Assembly (NCBI GenBank): GCA_947259225.1
Contig: CAMYLK010000001.1
Span: forward strand, 1 to 64,000
Source of the DNA: an uncultured Desulfobulbaceae bacterium
Lineage (GTDB): Bacteria > Desulfobacterota > Desulfobulbia > Desulfobulbales > Desulfobulbaceae
DNA: 64,000 nt
Direction of reading: 5' to 3'
Shown: piece by piece, positions 54,048 through 63,023 of the stretch
How the letters are laid out: every line of letters begins with the position of its first letter
How positions within the stretch are numbered: position 1 is the first letter of the stretch
Translations under genes and position numbers: made by a program
Notes under the pieces: model-generated
The model's input: only the letters and a program-made list of their open reading frames with translations
What the model was told of the DNA's origin: nothing
Database searches by the model: none

Positions 54048-55637
54048 ATGAAGTGGTGGATCCGGGACATCATTGACCTTGAATACTTCCTGTACAAAGA
54101 TGGTGAAACTCCTTCGGGCGGGAAACAGAAGGATCTCCATGAGCGGGACCGGAATATATTCCTCGAGTCCGTCATGCCGGATATTCAGGAATATAAAACA
54201 CCTGACCGTCAATTTATTATCAAGATCTGGCTCAACCGCAGAAGAGAAGAGGAAAAGACCGATAATACTTTTCTGCCGGGTGAAGGGGTTGACAGCCTGT
54301 ACGGTTCGTTCCGCTTTATTTTCCTCTTCATCGGCCTTCTGATCGGTGGTGGTTTAGGGGGGTCTTTTCTTACCTACACCGGCGACAGCCCGGTAAACGT
54401 TTTTGTCTATCTCTCTATTTTTGTCTTCGTGCAGTTGCTTCTGTTGTTGCTTCTGTTTATTCTCTCCATGTACCGGTTGTTTAAAAAATCATTTTTGTCC
54501 ACATTTCCACTCTACTCGATGATCAGCAGATTGATGCTTCGGATGCTGCTTTCTGCCAGAAACCAGGTCTCCAGGAAGCTTTCTGCCGAGCAGCGCATGC
54601 AGACGGAATTCATCCTCGGCACTATTCTCGGAAAAAGCCGTACCTATGGATTTCTTTTTGTCCTGCCGGTCTTTATCCTGACCCAGCTTTTTGCCATAGG
54701 TTTCAATCTGGGTCTCCTGGGCGCCACCCTGTTTAAGGTTGCCACTACCGACATCGCCTTTGGCTGGCAATCCACCATCCAGATGAGTCCGGAAGCAGTG
54801 CACTCCCTTGTCGGGAAAATCGCTGTGCCGTGGTCATGGGCATTGCAGGGTGATGCGGCGTATCCTTCCCTTGCCCAGATTGAAGGAAGCCGCATAATCC
54901 TGAAAGAGGGAATCTATCACCTGTCAACACCGGATCTGGTTTCCTGGTGGCCGTTTCTCTGTCTTGCCGTTCTGGTTTACGGATTGTTGCCCCGGGTTCT
55001 TCTTTTTATTGGAGCTGTTACAGCCCAGCGCAGATATCTCGGCTCACTCGATTTCAGGCAGGGTGTCTATGAACAATTGCTGCAGCGCATGGCTACCCCC
55101 CTGGTGACCACCAGGAGCAGTAGGGTTGATGATGCCGATGGACCCGAAAAAGAGCCTGAATCGTTTTTTCCTGTGCATGGTCAACCTGCCGCAGAAAGAG
55201 GTATCGCTGCCAGAAATCTGCTGGTCATGATCCCTGATGATATATATGATTCCTGTTCACGGGATGAAATCGAGTCAGTGGTTAATACAGGGGCTGTATA
55301 TACCATCCGAGAAATCATCCGCATTAATCAGGATTATGCATCGGACAGGGCAGTGCTTGATGAATTACGATACATGGACAGAATGGAGGAAACCGCTGTC
55401 CTCATTATCCAGGAGGCATGGCAGCCGCCAATAATGGAATATATCGATTTTATAAAACAGGTGCGCATGGCAATGGGAGATGTCCCCTGTATCAGGATCG
55501 GTCTGATCGGCAAGCCTCGGACTACTACAGTTTTTACCCCGGTGAAGGATGAGGATCTGAAAATCTGGGCCGGGAAAATCACCGCAATAGGCGATCCCTG
55601 TATCTACTCGGAAGGACTGGTAACAAATGCGGTCTGA
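54048..55637 (+). CDS. DUF2868 membrane protein
   Basis: A 529-aa membrane protein of the DUF2868 family. The N-terminus has IDLEYFLYKD, then helices at about 88-110, 118-142, 200-225 and 300-325, and a cytosolic C-terminal part (about 370-529) with MIPDDIYDSCSRDEIESV and repeated short helices. It overlaps the next gene, a GTPase with DUF3482, by 11 nt. The two families are regularly neighbours in proteobacteria and probably form a membrane complex; the process is unknown. Confidence 0.85.
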   Translation: MKWWIRDIIDLEYFLYKDGETPSGGKQKDLHERDRNIFLESVMPDIQEYKTPDRQFIIKIWLNRRREEEKTDNTFLPGEGVDSLYGSFRFIFLFIGLLIGGGLGGSFLTYTGDSPVNVFVYLSIFVFVQLLLLLLLFILSMYRLFKKSFLSTFPLYSMISRLMLRMLLSARNQVSRKLSAEQRMQTEFILGTILGKSRTYGFLFVLPVFILTQLFAIGFNLGLLGATLFKVATTDIAFGWQSTIQMSPEAVHSLVGKIAVPWSWALQGDAAYPSLAQIEGSRIILKEGIYHLSTPDLVSWWPFLCLAVLVYGLLPRVLLFIGAVTAQRRYLGSLDFRQGVYEQLLQRMATPLVTTRSSRVDDADGPEKEPESFFPVHGQPAAERGIAARNLLVMIPDDIYDSCSRDEIESVVNTGAVYTIREIIRINQDYASDRAVLDELRYMDRMEETAVLIIQEAWQPPIMEYIDFIKQVRMAMGDVPCIRIGLIGKPRTTTVFTPVKDEDLKIWAGKITAIGDPCIYSEGLVTNAV

Positions 55638-57060
55638 AACTGTTCCGGAAATCGCCATAGTCGGGCACCCCAACGAGGGAAAATCATCCGTGCTTTCAAC
55701 CCTGGCGGAAGACGACAGTGTCCGGATAAGCGCGACTCCAGGTGAAACACTGATGTGCCAGTCATTTCCCGTGACAGTTGACGGCAGGGAGATTATCCGG
55801 TTCATAGATACGCCGGGTTTTCAGCACCCCAGGGAAATATTGCATCAGCTGCAAAACATCCAGCACGAAACCGACAATATCATTAGTGTATTCAGGGAAA
55901 GAAATGCCGATACCCCTGATTTCAGTCAGGACGTCGAACTTCTTCTCCCCCTTACCCAGGGCGCCGGGATAATCTATGTGGTTGACGGTTCAAGGCCCGT
56001 ACGAAGTGTCGACAGGGCAGAGATGGAAATCCTCCGGCTCACCGGTCTCCCCCGGATGGCTATTTTGAACAGCAAGGAGGATTCCACGGATTTCCTCGCT
56101 CAGTGGAAGGAAGAGTTCCGTAAAACATTTAATGTATTCCGGATGTTTAATGCACATCGGGCAACCTATGCCGAGCGAATAGAACTGCTTGAGGCACTGA
56201 AGCATATAGACCAGGACTGGCAGTCAACACTGGACACGGTTATCTCAGCCTTCAGGAAAGACTGGGCCCGGCGCAACCTTGCCACTGCCGGGATTATCAT
56301 AGAGATGCTGGAAAAGTGTCTGTCACATACCGTCACCAGAAGCCTGCCGGATGGAGCCGATGAAGGACGCATGAAGGCTGACATACAGCAAAAATACGAA
56401 AAAAATATACGAAAAATTGAGTTACAGGCACAACAGAAGATCAGGGGTCTTTTTAAACACAACATCTTCAACTACGACCTTTCCGAGCACTCTATCCTGC
56501 ACGAAGACATGTTCAGCGAGAACACATGGAACTTTCTCGGTCTGACCCGCAATCAGCAGATTGTCGCCGCAGGAATTGGCGGTGCTGGAATAGGGGCTGC
56601 CCTGGATGCTGCTGCAGCCGGAGTGAGCTTCGGGGTTTTTTCGGCACTGGGCGGTCTAACCGGAGCCGGGTTGGCTGCATTTGGAGAACAAAACCTGGCC
56701 CGGATCAAAATCCTGGGCATACCATTGGGAGGGCGGGAAATACAGTTCGGTCCGACAAATAACATTCAGTTTCTCTATGTTCTGCTGGACCGCAGCCTGA
56801 TCTACTATTCACATATTATCAATTGGGCGCACGGAAGAAGAGACTATGAAGCTGACCGAACGGAGCCGAGCACAGATCTTCCCCGGACCGGTTACACTGC
56901 GCAGTGGAGTTCCGGTTCCAAAAGCACGTGCACTACATTTTTTCAGGTGGCAACACGAGGGGAAGGCAATAAAGAAACAGACGCTGAACAGCAGCTTGAA
57001 AAAATTCTCATTGATCAACTGCAGTTCATTTCCAACAGCGAACGTGTAGATAGATTTTGA
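55627..57060 (+). CDS. GTPase with DUF3482 domain
   Basis: A 477-aa protein with an Era/TrmE-type G domain: G1 GHPNEGKSSVL (about residue 11), G3 DTPGFQHP (about 60), and a G4-like NSKED (about 140) where NKxD is expected. The C-terminal DUF3482 part has long helices (about 220-290) and a Gly/Ala-rich hydrophobic hairpin (about 318-355; GIGGAGIGAALDAAAAGVSF), which may enter the membrane. It is coupled to the DUF2868 gene. A membrane-remodelling or complex-assembly role is possible, but unproven. Confidence 0.87.
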   Translation: MRSETVPEIAIVGHPNEGKSSVLSTLAEDDSVRISATPGETLMCQSFPVTVDGREIIRFIDTPGFQHPREILHQLQNIQHETDNIISVFRERNADTPDFSQDVELLLPLTQGAGIIYVVDGSRPVRSVDRAEMEILRLTGLPRMAILNSKEDSTDFLAQWKEEFRKTFNVFRMFNAHRATYAERIELLEALKHIDQDWQSTLDTVISAFRKDWARRNLATAGIIIEMLEKCLSHTVTRSLPDGADEGRMKADIQQKYEKNIRKIELQAQQKIRGLFKHNIFNYDLSEHSILHEDMFSENTWNFLGLTRNQQIVAAGIGGAGIGAALDAAAAGVSFGVFSALGGLTGAGLAAFGEQNLARIKILGIPLGGREIQFGPTNNIQFLYVLLDRSLIYYSHIINWAHGRRDYEADRTEPSTDLPRTGYTAQWSSGSKSTCTTFFQVATRGEGNKETDAEQQLEKILIDQLQFISNSERVDRF

Positions 57061-57157
57061 AATATTGCAACCGTGGGAAAATTAATGGTCTGGTATATTT
57101 GTTAAAAAGGGATATGGAATTTCTTCAACCACTGGAAAAATCAGGGAAGGATTATAC

Positions 57158-57619
57158 ATGCAAGTAACATCAGCAATTTTTCGGCTGGCAGTGGCTTTCT
57201 GGGTCGGGGGCGCTGCCCTGTTCACCTTTGTTCTCACACCCATCCTATTTAAAACACAACCACGTGATCTGGCGGCCAAAATCGTCGGTGTCCTCTTTCC
57301 GGGATACTTCTGGTGGGGTCTTGTCACCGGTACCGTGGCCCTTGTCTGTCTGCTCATACTACGCGGGAAACTTTTCCTGCCAACCCTGGTACTGTTAATC
57401 CTTATGCTGGGCCTGACTTCCTATCAGGCATTTTTTATTGAGCCGCAAGCGGCCGTTTTAAAACAGCAGATAGGTTCATTTGAAACTACAAGCAAAGAAG
57501 ATCCTCTGCGTAGAGAGTTCTCCAAATTGCATGGCATTTCCATGTCCTGCAATTTGTCAGTGCTTGTGAGCGGGATAGTAATAATAATACTGCCTGGAAG
57601 ATTCTGGTATACAGGCTGA
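57158..57619 (+). CDS. DUF4149 (TMEM205-like) membrane protein
   Basis: A 153-aa protein with four membrane helices (about 7-27, 45-70, 75-95, 130-148). FRLAVAFWVGGAALFTFVLTP at the start and the late KLHGISMSCNL segment match the DUF4149/TMEM205-like family. Function unknown. AGGGAAGG precedes the ATG. Confidence 0.85.
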   Translation: MQVTSAIFRLAVAFWVGGAALFTFVLTPILFKTQPRDLAAKIVGVLFPGYFWWGLVTGTVALVCLLILRGKLFLPTLVLLILMLGLTSYQAFFIEPQAAVLKQQIGSFETTSKEDPLRREFSKLHGISMSCNLSVLVSGIVIIILPGRFWYTG

Positions 57620-57681
57620 TGATACAAAAAGGGGGAGGTTTGTTCTTTTGATGGCGTTGAAATGTGATCTCTGGAAATAAC

Positions 57682-58131
57682 ATGAACTGGCGAATTGTCT
57701 ATGCAGTGTGCTGTCTGATTTATGTGGGCTGGGTGGTTTATCTGAGCCTCAATAATTTCGGTATGGTCCATAAACAATATCGACAAGCCCGGGAGAATCT
57801 GCAGCCTACGCGGATTGAGGAGATCGCAACCAAAGAGCTTGTTGACAAATGCCGAAAGAAGTTAAAACGCTCCGACCGTCACCCGTCTGTTTACGATATG
57901 ACCTCCGGCGTAGCAGAAGACCCTTGCCTTTCCATGCCGGCAGCTGTTCTTGAAGAGCGCAAGAAAACAGTTGAAGAGCACCTGGTTGAAGATAAGAGCC
58001 GGGTCCGACGGAAACTCGTGTGGTTCTATATTACCTTTGGGGTCGTTTTTCTCATCCTGCCAGTGACTTTTGTATACATGCTGGTATCTTTTTGCATCTG
58101 GCTATTCAGAAACATAAAACTCGTCGAATAA
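57682..58131 (+). CDS. Hypothetical two-helix membrane protein
   Basis: A 149-aa protein with membrane helices near 3-23 and 110-140 and a charged middle (about 30-105) that should lie on one side of the membrane. I chose ATG 57682 (MNWRIVYAVCC); an in-frame GTG at 57664 would add six polar residues. No known motif. It lies 60 nt after the DUF4149 gene and may share its transcript. Confidence 0.65.
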   Translation: MNWRIVYAVCCLIYVGWVVYLSLNNFGMVHKQYRQARENLQPTRIEEIATKELVDKCRKKLKRSDRHPSVYDMTSGVAEDPCLSMPAAVLEERKKTVEEHLVEDKSRVRRKLVWFYITFGVVFLILPVTFVYMLVSFCIWLFRNIKLVE

Positions 58132-58309
58132 GTTATAAAAGCTATATTAACAGGGAATGTCATGAGCAACACCTCGTTCTTTTTCTGAGAAATAAAACCA
58201 GAGGAAGAAAAGAGAAATTTATATATTTGTTGGAATGGGCCTTGAAGGATTATGGTTAATAATTAATTTTTAAATATATAACAATTTTACTGTTACTGAA
58301 TGGAAAACC

Positions 58310-58825
58310 ATGGGCTCAATATCCGGTAAAAATTTTTTGGGAAGATGGACAGCTGACCTTGTAAATTATTTCTCTCCTTCCAGGGAAGCAGTACAAAAAA
58401 CAGAATCTGAAGGAATCGTAGCGGTTGGTCACCGTGATCCTCTCTCTGAGCAGACATGCAAAGAGCTTTTCGAAAAGTTGCAGAACGCTTTTTCCTGGCA
58501 ATGGGATGATCGTTTCGGAATGCCGCTCGCGCAAATCAAAATTGAGGAAAAAGAGGCCATTCTGAAAATATTGGATAAGTATATGGATACGCCCTGGGAC
58601 AGTTCCACCATCAAAAAGGCCCCGGAGGCGTTGCAAAGTTTAGTCAAGCCGCTAGGTGGCATTCAGAGTGGTCAGTTGCTCTTCACCGCAGCTTTACCAA
58701 ATGAGGGCATTGTTTTTTGTGCATGGTGGCCCTGGAATAACGGTCAAACAATTTCCGTGCGCATGGTTACAAGTCCTGAAGATTCAGCTCTGCTGTCCTC
58801 ATTGGTTCCTCCCGGCCCTATATAA
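58310..58825 (+). CDS. Hypothetical protein
   Basis: A 171-aa soluble protein without a signal peptide. Recognisable features are only general: LSEQTCKELFEKLQNAFSWQ, an acidic helix, and a C-terminal strand-rich part (LFTAALPNEGIVFCAWWPW). The preceding 180 bases are very AT-rich. It may be a small regulatory or immunity-type protein, but nothing in it decides. Confidence 0.6.
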   Translation: MGSISGKNFLGRWTADLVNYFSPSREAVQKTESEGIVAVGHRDPLSEQTCKELFEKLQNAFSWQWDDRFGMPLAQIKIEEKEAILKILDKYMDTPWDSSTIKKAPEALQSLVKPLGGIQSGQLLFTAALPNEGIVFCAWWPWNNGQTISVRMVTSPEDSALLSSLVPPGPI

Positions 58826-59005
58826 CGTTTTCCCTTTCAAAACAAAAGAAACTCCGCCTTTTATACCTGCCTGCATTTTTGTATCACCCCTTACAGTTGA
58901 CCACAGCAGGAGGCATGTGCTACAATGTGGTTAATTTGATATGTAGTCTTCTGTAAACACAAAATTTGCCAATTAACCCTATTCGAGCAACAGATCCTCC
59001 GGGCT

Positions 59006-59992
59006 ATGGTACAGACCGCAAAACGTATTCCGAGTTTTGACCTGCTGAAAGTAGCGGCATTAATGTATATTATTTTCGGCTGGCATATGGATGATTATGC
59101 CGGAAACATACTTGCTACTTCTATCGGCAGAACTCTGGTAATAGGATCACTGGGAATCTTCATTTTTGTTTCCGGATTTACTCTCACAAAAAGTTGTCGT
59201 GAGATTGTGACGGTTGCGGATGTTGTCCGTTTTATGAAAAAAAGGTTTGTAAGAATTTATCCGCTCTACCTGTCCTCGCTTGTTTTGTCGTATGTCACCT
59301 CTCAAATATCCAGCAAACAATTTTACGCCGGAGTATTTCTCCTCAATGCAGTTCTGAACATACATATCAAAACACTCTGGTTTGTGACCATGATATTTGT
59401 ATTTTACCTTCTGCTACCCATAATCCTGTATAAATTTTCAGCGGTAAAAACTGTATTATTAACAATTGTATTTATATCATTTTGTATAATCGCCAACAAT
59501 TTTGCAGGCCTGATGGACATAAGGCTGACCTACTATTTCCCGATTTTTATCTGGGGGGTGCTCTGCGCCCGCTACGGCAACCTCTTCCAACTCCTGAAAA
59601 GAAAAGAATCTATAATATTTTCTGTTATTATACTTTTAGTATTAACCGCTATGTTTGATTTTATGAAAAACGATTGGCTCAAACACGTATATGTAGTCGG
59701 GTCTCTGGTTTTTTCGATTTCACCAATGATTGCACTTGCAGAGTTGTTTGCTGAAAAAGCAGAATCGGATGTATTTGTCCGGCTCAGTTACGCCTCATTT
59801 TGTATGTATCTTTATCATCGTATAATATTCTATGCTTTACTACAGGTGTATACACCTGGTACCGATATGCTAAAGGTTCTCTATCTGGGTGTAGCCGGTT
59901 TCCCAATAATATTTATAACGTCTGAGCGTATACAGGCAGGATATGATTATCTGCTCAGCAGAACAAATGTGCTTGTCTTCTCTCAAAGATAA
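59006..59992 (+). CDS. Acyltransferase 3 family membrane protein
   Basis: A 328-aa protein with about ten membrane helices, of the acyltransferase 3 (OafA-like) family that O-acylates surface sugars. It begins IPSFDLLKVAALMYIIFGWH, where the family has the catalytic His, and has FIFVSGFTLTKS and FMKKRFVRIYPLYLSSLVL, the RxxRIYP motif. The terminal periplasmic SGNH domain is absent. It lies 23 nt before an AraC regulator. Confidence 0.87.
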   Translation: MVQTAKRIPSFDLLKVAALMYIIFGWHMDDYAGNILATSIGRTLVIGSLGIFIFVSGFTLTKSCREIVTVADVVRFMKKRFVRIYPLYLSSLVLSYVTSQISSKQFYAGVFLLNAVLNIHIKTLWFVTMIFVFYLLLPIILYKFSAVKTVLLTIVFISFCIIANNFAGLMDIRLTYYFPIFIWGVLCARYGNLFQLLKRKESIIFSVIILLVLTAMFDFMKNDWLKHVYVVGSLVFSISPMIALAELFAEKAESDVFVRLSYASFCMYLYHRIIFYALLQVYTPGTDMLKVLYLGVAGFPIIFITSERIQAGYDYLLSRTNVLVFSQR

Positions 59993-60015
59993 GCTTTTCC
60001 CAGTGAAGTGAATAA

Positions 60016-60903
60016 ATGAGTAACACCGTCGTTATCCCCAGAGTTTTTAAAAAGCAGGATTACTACCGTTTTCTTGAGTTAGACGGAATTTCATGTGCAA
60101 AATATCATCATTACAAGGATCACTCCTGCCACCAGGTAGTCGTTACAACGTATTTATTTGTATTTGTATTAAGCGGGAAAAAAGTAATGCATACCGTTTC
60201 CGGTGATATTGAAATAGAAGCGGGAGATGCTTTTTTTGCCCGGAAAGATTCGTATATGTATTCTGAGTTCATTGCGACGGACAGTCGCTTCCAAAGCCTT
60301 ATGTTTTTTATTGAGGACAGGTTTTTTGCTGATTTTATCAAATCTCACCAGAACATTATTGAGAGAAAGAAGAAAGGCCCATGCACAAACGAAGGTGTTT
60401 TTAAAATAAAAATATCCCCACTTTTTAAAAGCAGCCTGGACTCAATTTTTCCTTACTTCCTGCACGAATCATCAAGCTCCCAAGAACTCCTCAAATTAAA
60501 ATTCAGTGAAATTTTTTTGCATATTCTGGAATCAGACGAGCATGGAAATTTACTCTTTTTTCTCCAAAATATATATTCTGACCGAAAGAAGGAACTCATG
60601 GTGTTGATGGAGGAAAATTATAATAAACCACTTTCTGTGGAGGAGTTTGCCGGGCTTTCAGGACGAAGTTTGACGACATTTAAAAAAGAGTTTAACACGA
60701 TTTATAATATTCCTCCCAAGCGATGGGTAAACAGAAAAAGATTAGAGATGGCGTATTCCCTCCTCTCATCAACAGATAAAAATGTGACAGAAGTCTGCTT
60801 TGAAGTTGGGTTCGAAAACATTTCTTATTTCACCCAACTCTTTAAACAGAACTTTGGAATTACTCCGAAACAATTGCAAAAAAACCAAAATCAACAAAAT
60901 TAA
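60016..60903 (+). CDS. AraC-family transcriptional regulator
   Basis: A 295-aa regulator with an N-terminal cupin-like sensor (about 30-130; HTVSGDIEIEAGDAFFARKD) and two C-terminal HTH motifs of AraC type (about 195-290; LSVEEFAGLSGRSLTTFKKEF, then VTEVCFEVGFENISYFTQLFKQNFGITP). The sensor looks like the AraC_N/ExsA-type group. Its neighbour is an acyltransferase gene on the same strand; it may control that gene, but no operator was identified. Confidence 0.92.
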   Translation: MSNTVVIPRVFKKQDYYRFLELDGISCAKYHHYKDHSCHQVVVTTYLFVFVLSGKKVMHTVSGDIEIEAGDAFFARKDSYMYSEFIATDSRFQSLMFFIEDRFFADFIKSHQNIIERKKKGPCTNEGVFKIKISPLFKSSLDSIFPYFLHESSSSQELLKLKFSEIFLHILESDEHGNLLFFLQNIYSDRKKELMVLMEENYNKPLSVEEFAGLSGRSLTTFKKEFNTIYNIPPKRWVNRKRLEMAYSLLSSTDKNVTEVCFEVGFENISYFTQLFKQNFGITPKQLQKNQNQQN

Positions 60904-61023
60904 ATCCATATCTGACAGTCCCATCTCTTCTTAAATGCTACCATGTAGTAATGAAATTATGATAATCGGGGAAGGCCCCGACTTTCATATCAACATTTTC
61001 ATCATTCCATAAGGGAGAGAAAA

Positions 61024-61464
61024 ATGAGATTTAAAAAAACCAGGTCGATAAAATTTGTATTTTATGTCGTATTTGCTGTTTTATGCACCGCCAGTGTGTG
61101 TTTCTCAATAAACACGCCACAACTTCAAATTTCTCATTATGAATACGGTAAAATGATTGTCAATGATAACACATATGTTCATGATTTTGTATTATGGCCG
61201 AATGGAGAGATAACTCCAGGGCCGGAAGATATGCATCCCCCTCATCTTAATGATTTTGATGAATTTTTTAAATCCGGTCATAAAAAGCTTCTTATTGCCA
61301 CTGGAGATGAAGGCAAAGTAGCTCTGGATCTTAGCCGCAAGATAAAGAAAGAAATGAAAAATAATGGTGTGGAACTTCTACTTATGGATACCCATGAAGC
61401 CGTTAAATTGTTGAATAACACCAAAAATAGAGATTTTGTTGCTTTTGTCCATTTAAATTGTTGA
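61024..61464 (+). CDS. Mth938-like domain protein with N-terminal signal/anchor
   Basis: A 146-aa protein: a hydrophobic N-terminal segment (about 10-32, ending VCFS) and then an Mth938-like domain: ISHYEYGKMIVNDNTYVHDF, IATGDEGKV, LLMDTHEAVKLLNNT, and the final VAFVHLNC, equal to the usual HLTC end. Mth938-like proteins are normally cytosolic; the leader suggests export, which is unusual. Strong AGGGAGAG ribosome site. Confidence 0.8.
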   Translation: MRFKKTRSIKFVFYVVFAVLCTASVCFSINTPQLQISHYEYGKMIVNDNTYVHDFVLWPNGEITPGPEDMHPPHLNDFDEFFKSGHKKLLIATGDEGKVALDLSRKIKKEMKNNGVELLLMDTHEAVKLLNNTKNRDFVAFVHLNC

Positions 61465-61665
61465 AATACATTGCACAAACCTCAGCTTTTGTGTCAACCA
61501 GATGGCGTGGGGAGTTCAAGTTTTCTCACGCCTCTGGTTATGCATGACGATTATGCTTATTAACACAAAGCCCAGGTTACAATAAACACAACCACCAAAC
61601 TGTTCATAATTTCATTGAACTTCGTTAGCAGTTTACTGCTATAGAACTAAACCTTTGTCTAGTTT

Positions 61666-62205
61666 ATGCGTAACAGGATCATTGCGCTAACAATACTGCT
61701 GGTAATAGCAATCCTTGGTTACGGATACTGGCGTGTTTCGTCTTACGGATGGTTTTATATTTCCATATATGACATCTCTGACAATGATAAAAAATACCAA
61801 AATATTAAAGATGCAAAAATACAGCTTTTAGGATCCGAAGGTAATGTGCTGGCCGAAGGCAGAAGTGATAGTCGTCATGGGGTTGTGTACCTTTCACATC
61901 CTGAAGTTGGTTTTTGCGTTGAAGAACAAAGCCGAGTACCCTATTCCAAAGATAATCGTCAAGAATGGTATGATTGTTATGAAATGCAGTCAAAATGGAT
62001 TGTTGGCTGGGCAGGAGATGTAAAATATATGGACCTGGAATTTGATAAATGCCTTCTCATGAAAATTCCTGTTACAGTGTCAGAATCAAAAGGTGACTGG
62101 ACGCTCTGGTGGGTTCCACATCCACACATAGGCGGGAAACCATCCACGTATTTCAGCATCAGCATTCAAGTAGATAGTGCAAAATGTAAAGTGTTTGAAT
62201 TGTAA
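61666..62205 (+). CDS. Hypothetical membrane-anchored protein
   Basis: A 179-aa protein with one N-terminal helix (about 5-22) and a beta-rich outer part (YGWFYISIYDISDNDKKYQ, EVGFCVEEQSRVP). Four cysteines lie in the outer part. No known family. It starts about 200 nt after the Mth938-like gene and is followed by a small membrane gene after 24 nt. Confidence 0.6.
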   Translation: MRNRIIALTILLVIAILGYGYWRVSSYGWFYISIYDISDNDKKYQNIKDAKIQLLGSEGNVLAEGRSDSRHGVVYLSHPEVGFCVEEQSRVPYSKDNRQEWYDCYEMQSKWIVGWAGDVKYMDLEFDKCLLMKIPVTVSESKGDWTLWWVPHPHIGGKPSTYFSISIQVDSAKCKVFEL

Positions 62206-62229
62206 TTTTTCATTCATCTAAAGAGGTAA

Positions 62230-62469
62230 TTGTTGAAACTGAAGAGCAGGGTTGTGGACGCTCTTATAGGGCTCGGCGTAGCAATGGTATCGATGCCTGT
62301 CGCGGTTGTTCTAACCATCCTGCTTGTCCCGTTCTGGTCCTGGATTGAATCTGTATCAGGTATTGAGTCACTCGGTCATTCAGGACCGTCCGAATGGTGT
62401 TATCTTATTATATATCTGCTTGTGGTGATTATCTGCGGATGGCTCTGGTCATTACTGAAAACAAAATAA
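62230..62469 (+). CDS. Small membrane protein
   Basis: A 79-aa protein with two hydrophobic helices (about 10-32 and 55-74) and a loop with SGIESLGHSGPSEWC. The start is TTG, with AAGAGG 5-7 nt upstream, which supports translation from 62230 or the next TTG. Unknown function; probably co-transcribed with the preceding gene. Confidence 0.55.
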   Translation: MLKLKSRVVDALIGLGVAMVSMPVAVVLTILLVPFWSWIESVSGIESLGHSGPSEWCYLIIYLLVVIICGWLWSLLKTK

Positions 62470-62510
62470 AAATAACAATTTATTCTGGTTCGGGGGGCAG
62501 TCCCGATTTT

Positions 62511-62951
62511 CTATTTAGCAAGGAATCGATCTAGCTGATTAGCAAAGTTCTGCCGGTTTTTCTGGCTGAGAGTGGACGGTCCACCAGTATTCACCCCGGT
62601 ATTCCGCAGCTCGTCCATGAAATTACGCATGGCTAAGCGCTCTTCGATATTTTCTTTGGAGTAAAATTCTCCACGAGGGTTCAGGGCGTGGCCGTCCTGG
62701 GTGATCACCTGGGAAGCCAAGGGTATGTCGGCGGTAATGACCAGATCACCGGGGGCCATTTTATGGACTATTGTACTGTCTGCCACATTGAATCCTGCTC
62801 CCACCCGTAGCGAACTGATATATTGTGACGGAGGGGTCCGCAGCAAGGAATTAGCAACAAGGATGAGGGGGGTCCGTGTGCGTTCGGCAGCACGAAAAAG
62901 TATTTCTTTGATTACTTTGGGGCACGCATCGGCATCAACCCAGATATGCAT
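62511..62951 (-). CDS. YaiI/YqxD family protein (UPF0178, DUF188)
   Basis: A 146-aa protein of the YaiI/YqxD family with a PIN-like fold. Conserved parts: [20 protein letters not shown] at the start, [14 protein letters not shown] region, and [16 protein letters not shown], followed by [14 protein letters not shown]. The acidic residues of the PIN-like site (DADACP, TADIPLA) are present. Biochemical role is unproven. It lies 73 nt after the helicase gene on the same strand. Confidence 0.93.
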   Translation of the reverse strand: MHIWVDADACPKVIKEILFRAAERTRTPLILVANSLLRTPPSQYISSLRVGAGFNVADSTIVHKMAPGDLVITADIPLASQVITQDGHALNPRGEFYSKENIEERLAMRNFMDELRNTGVNTGGPSTLSQKNRQNFANQLDRFLAK

Positions 62952-63023
62952 ACTTCTCGTTTCCGGTCAGTAGTTATCAGAAAATAACGTTGAATGGAGA
63001 TGAGTCAAAATACCTTCTCTCGA

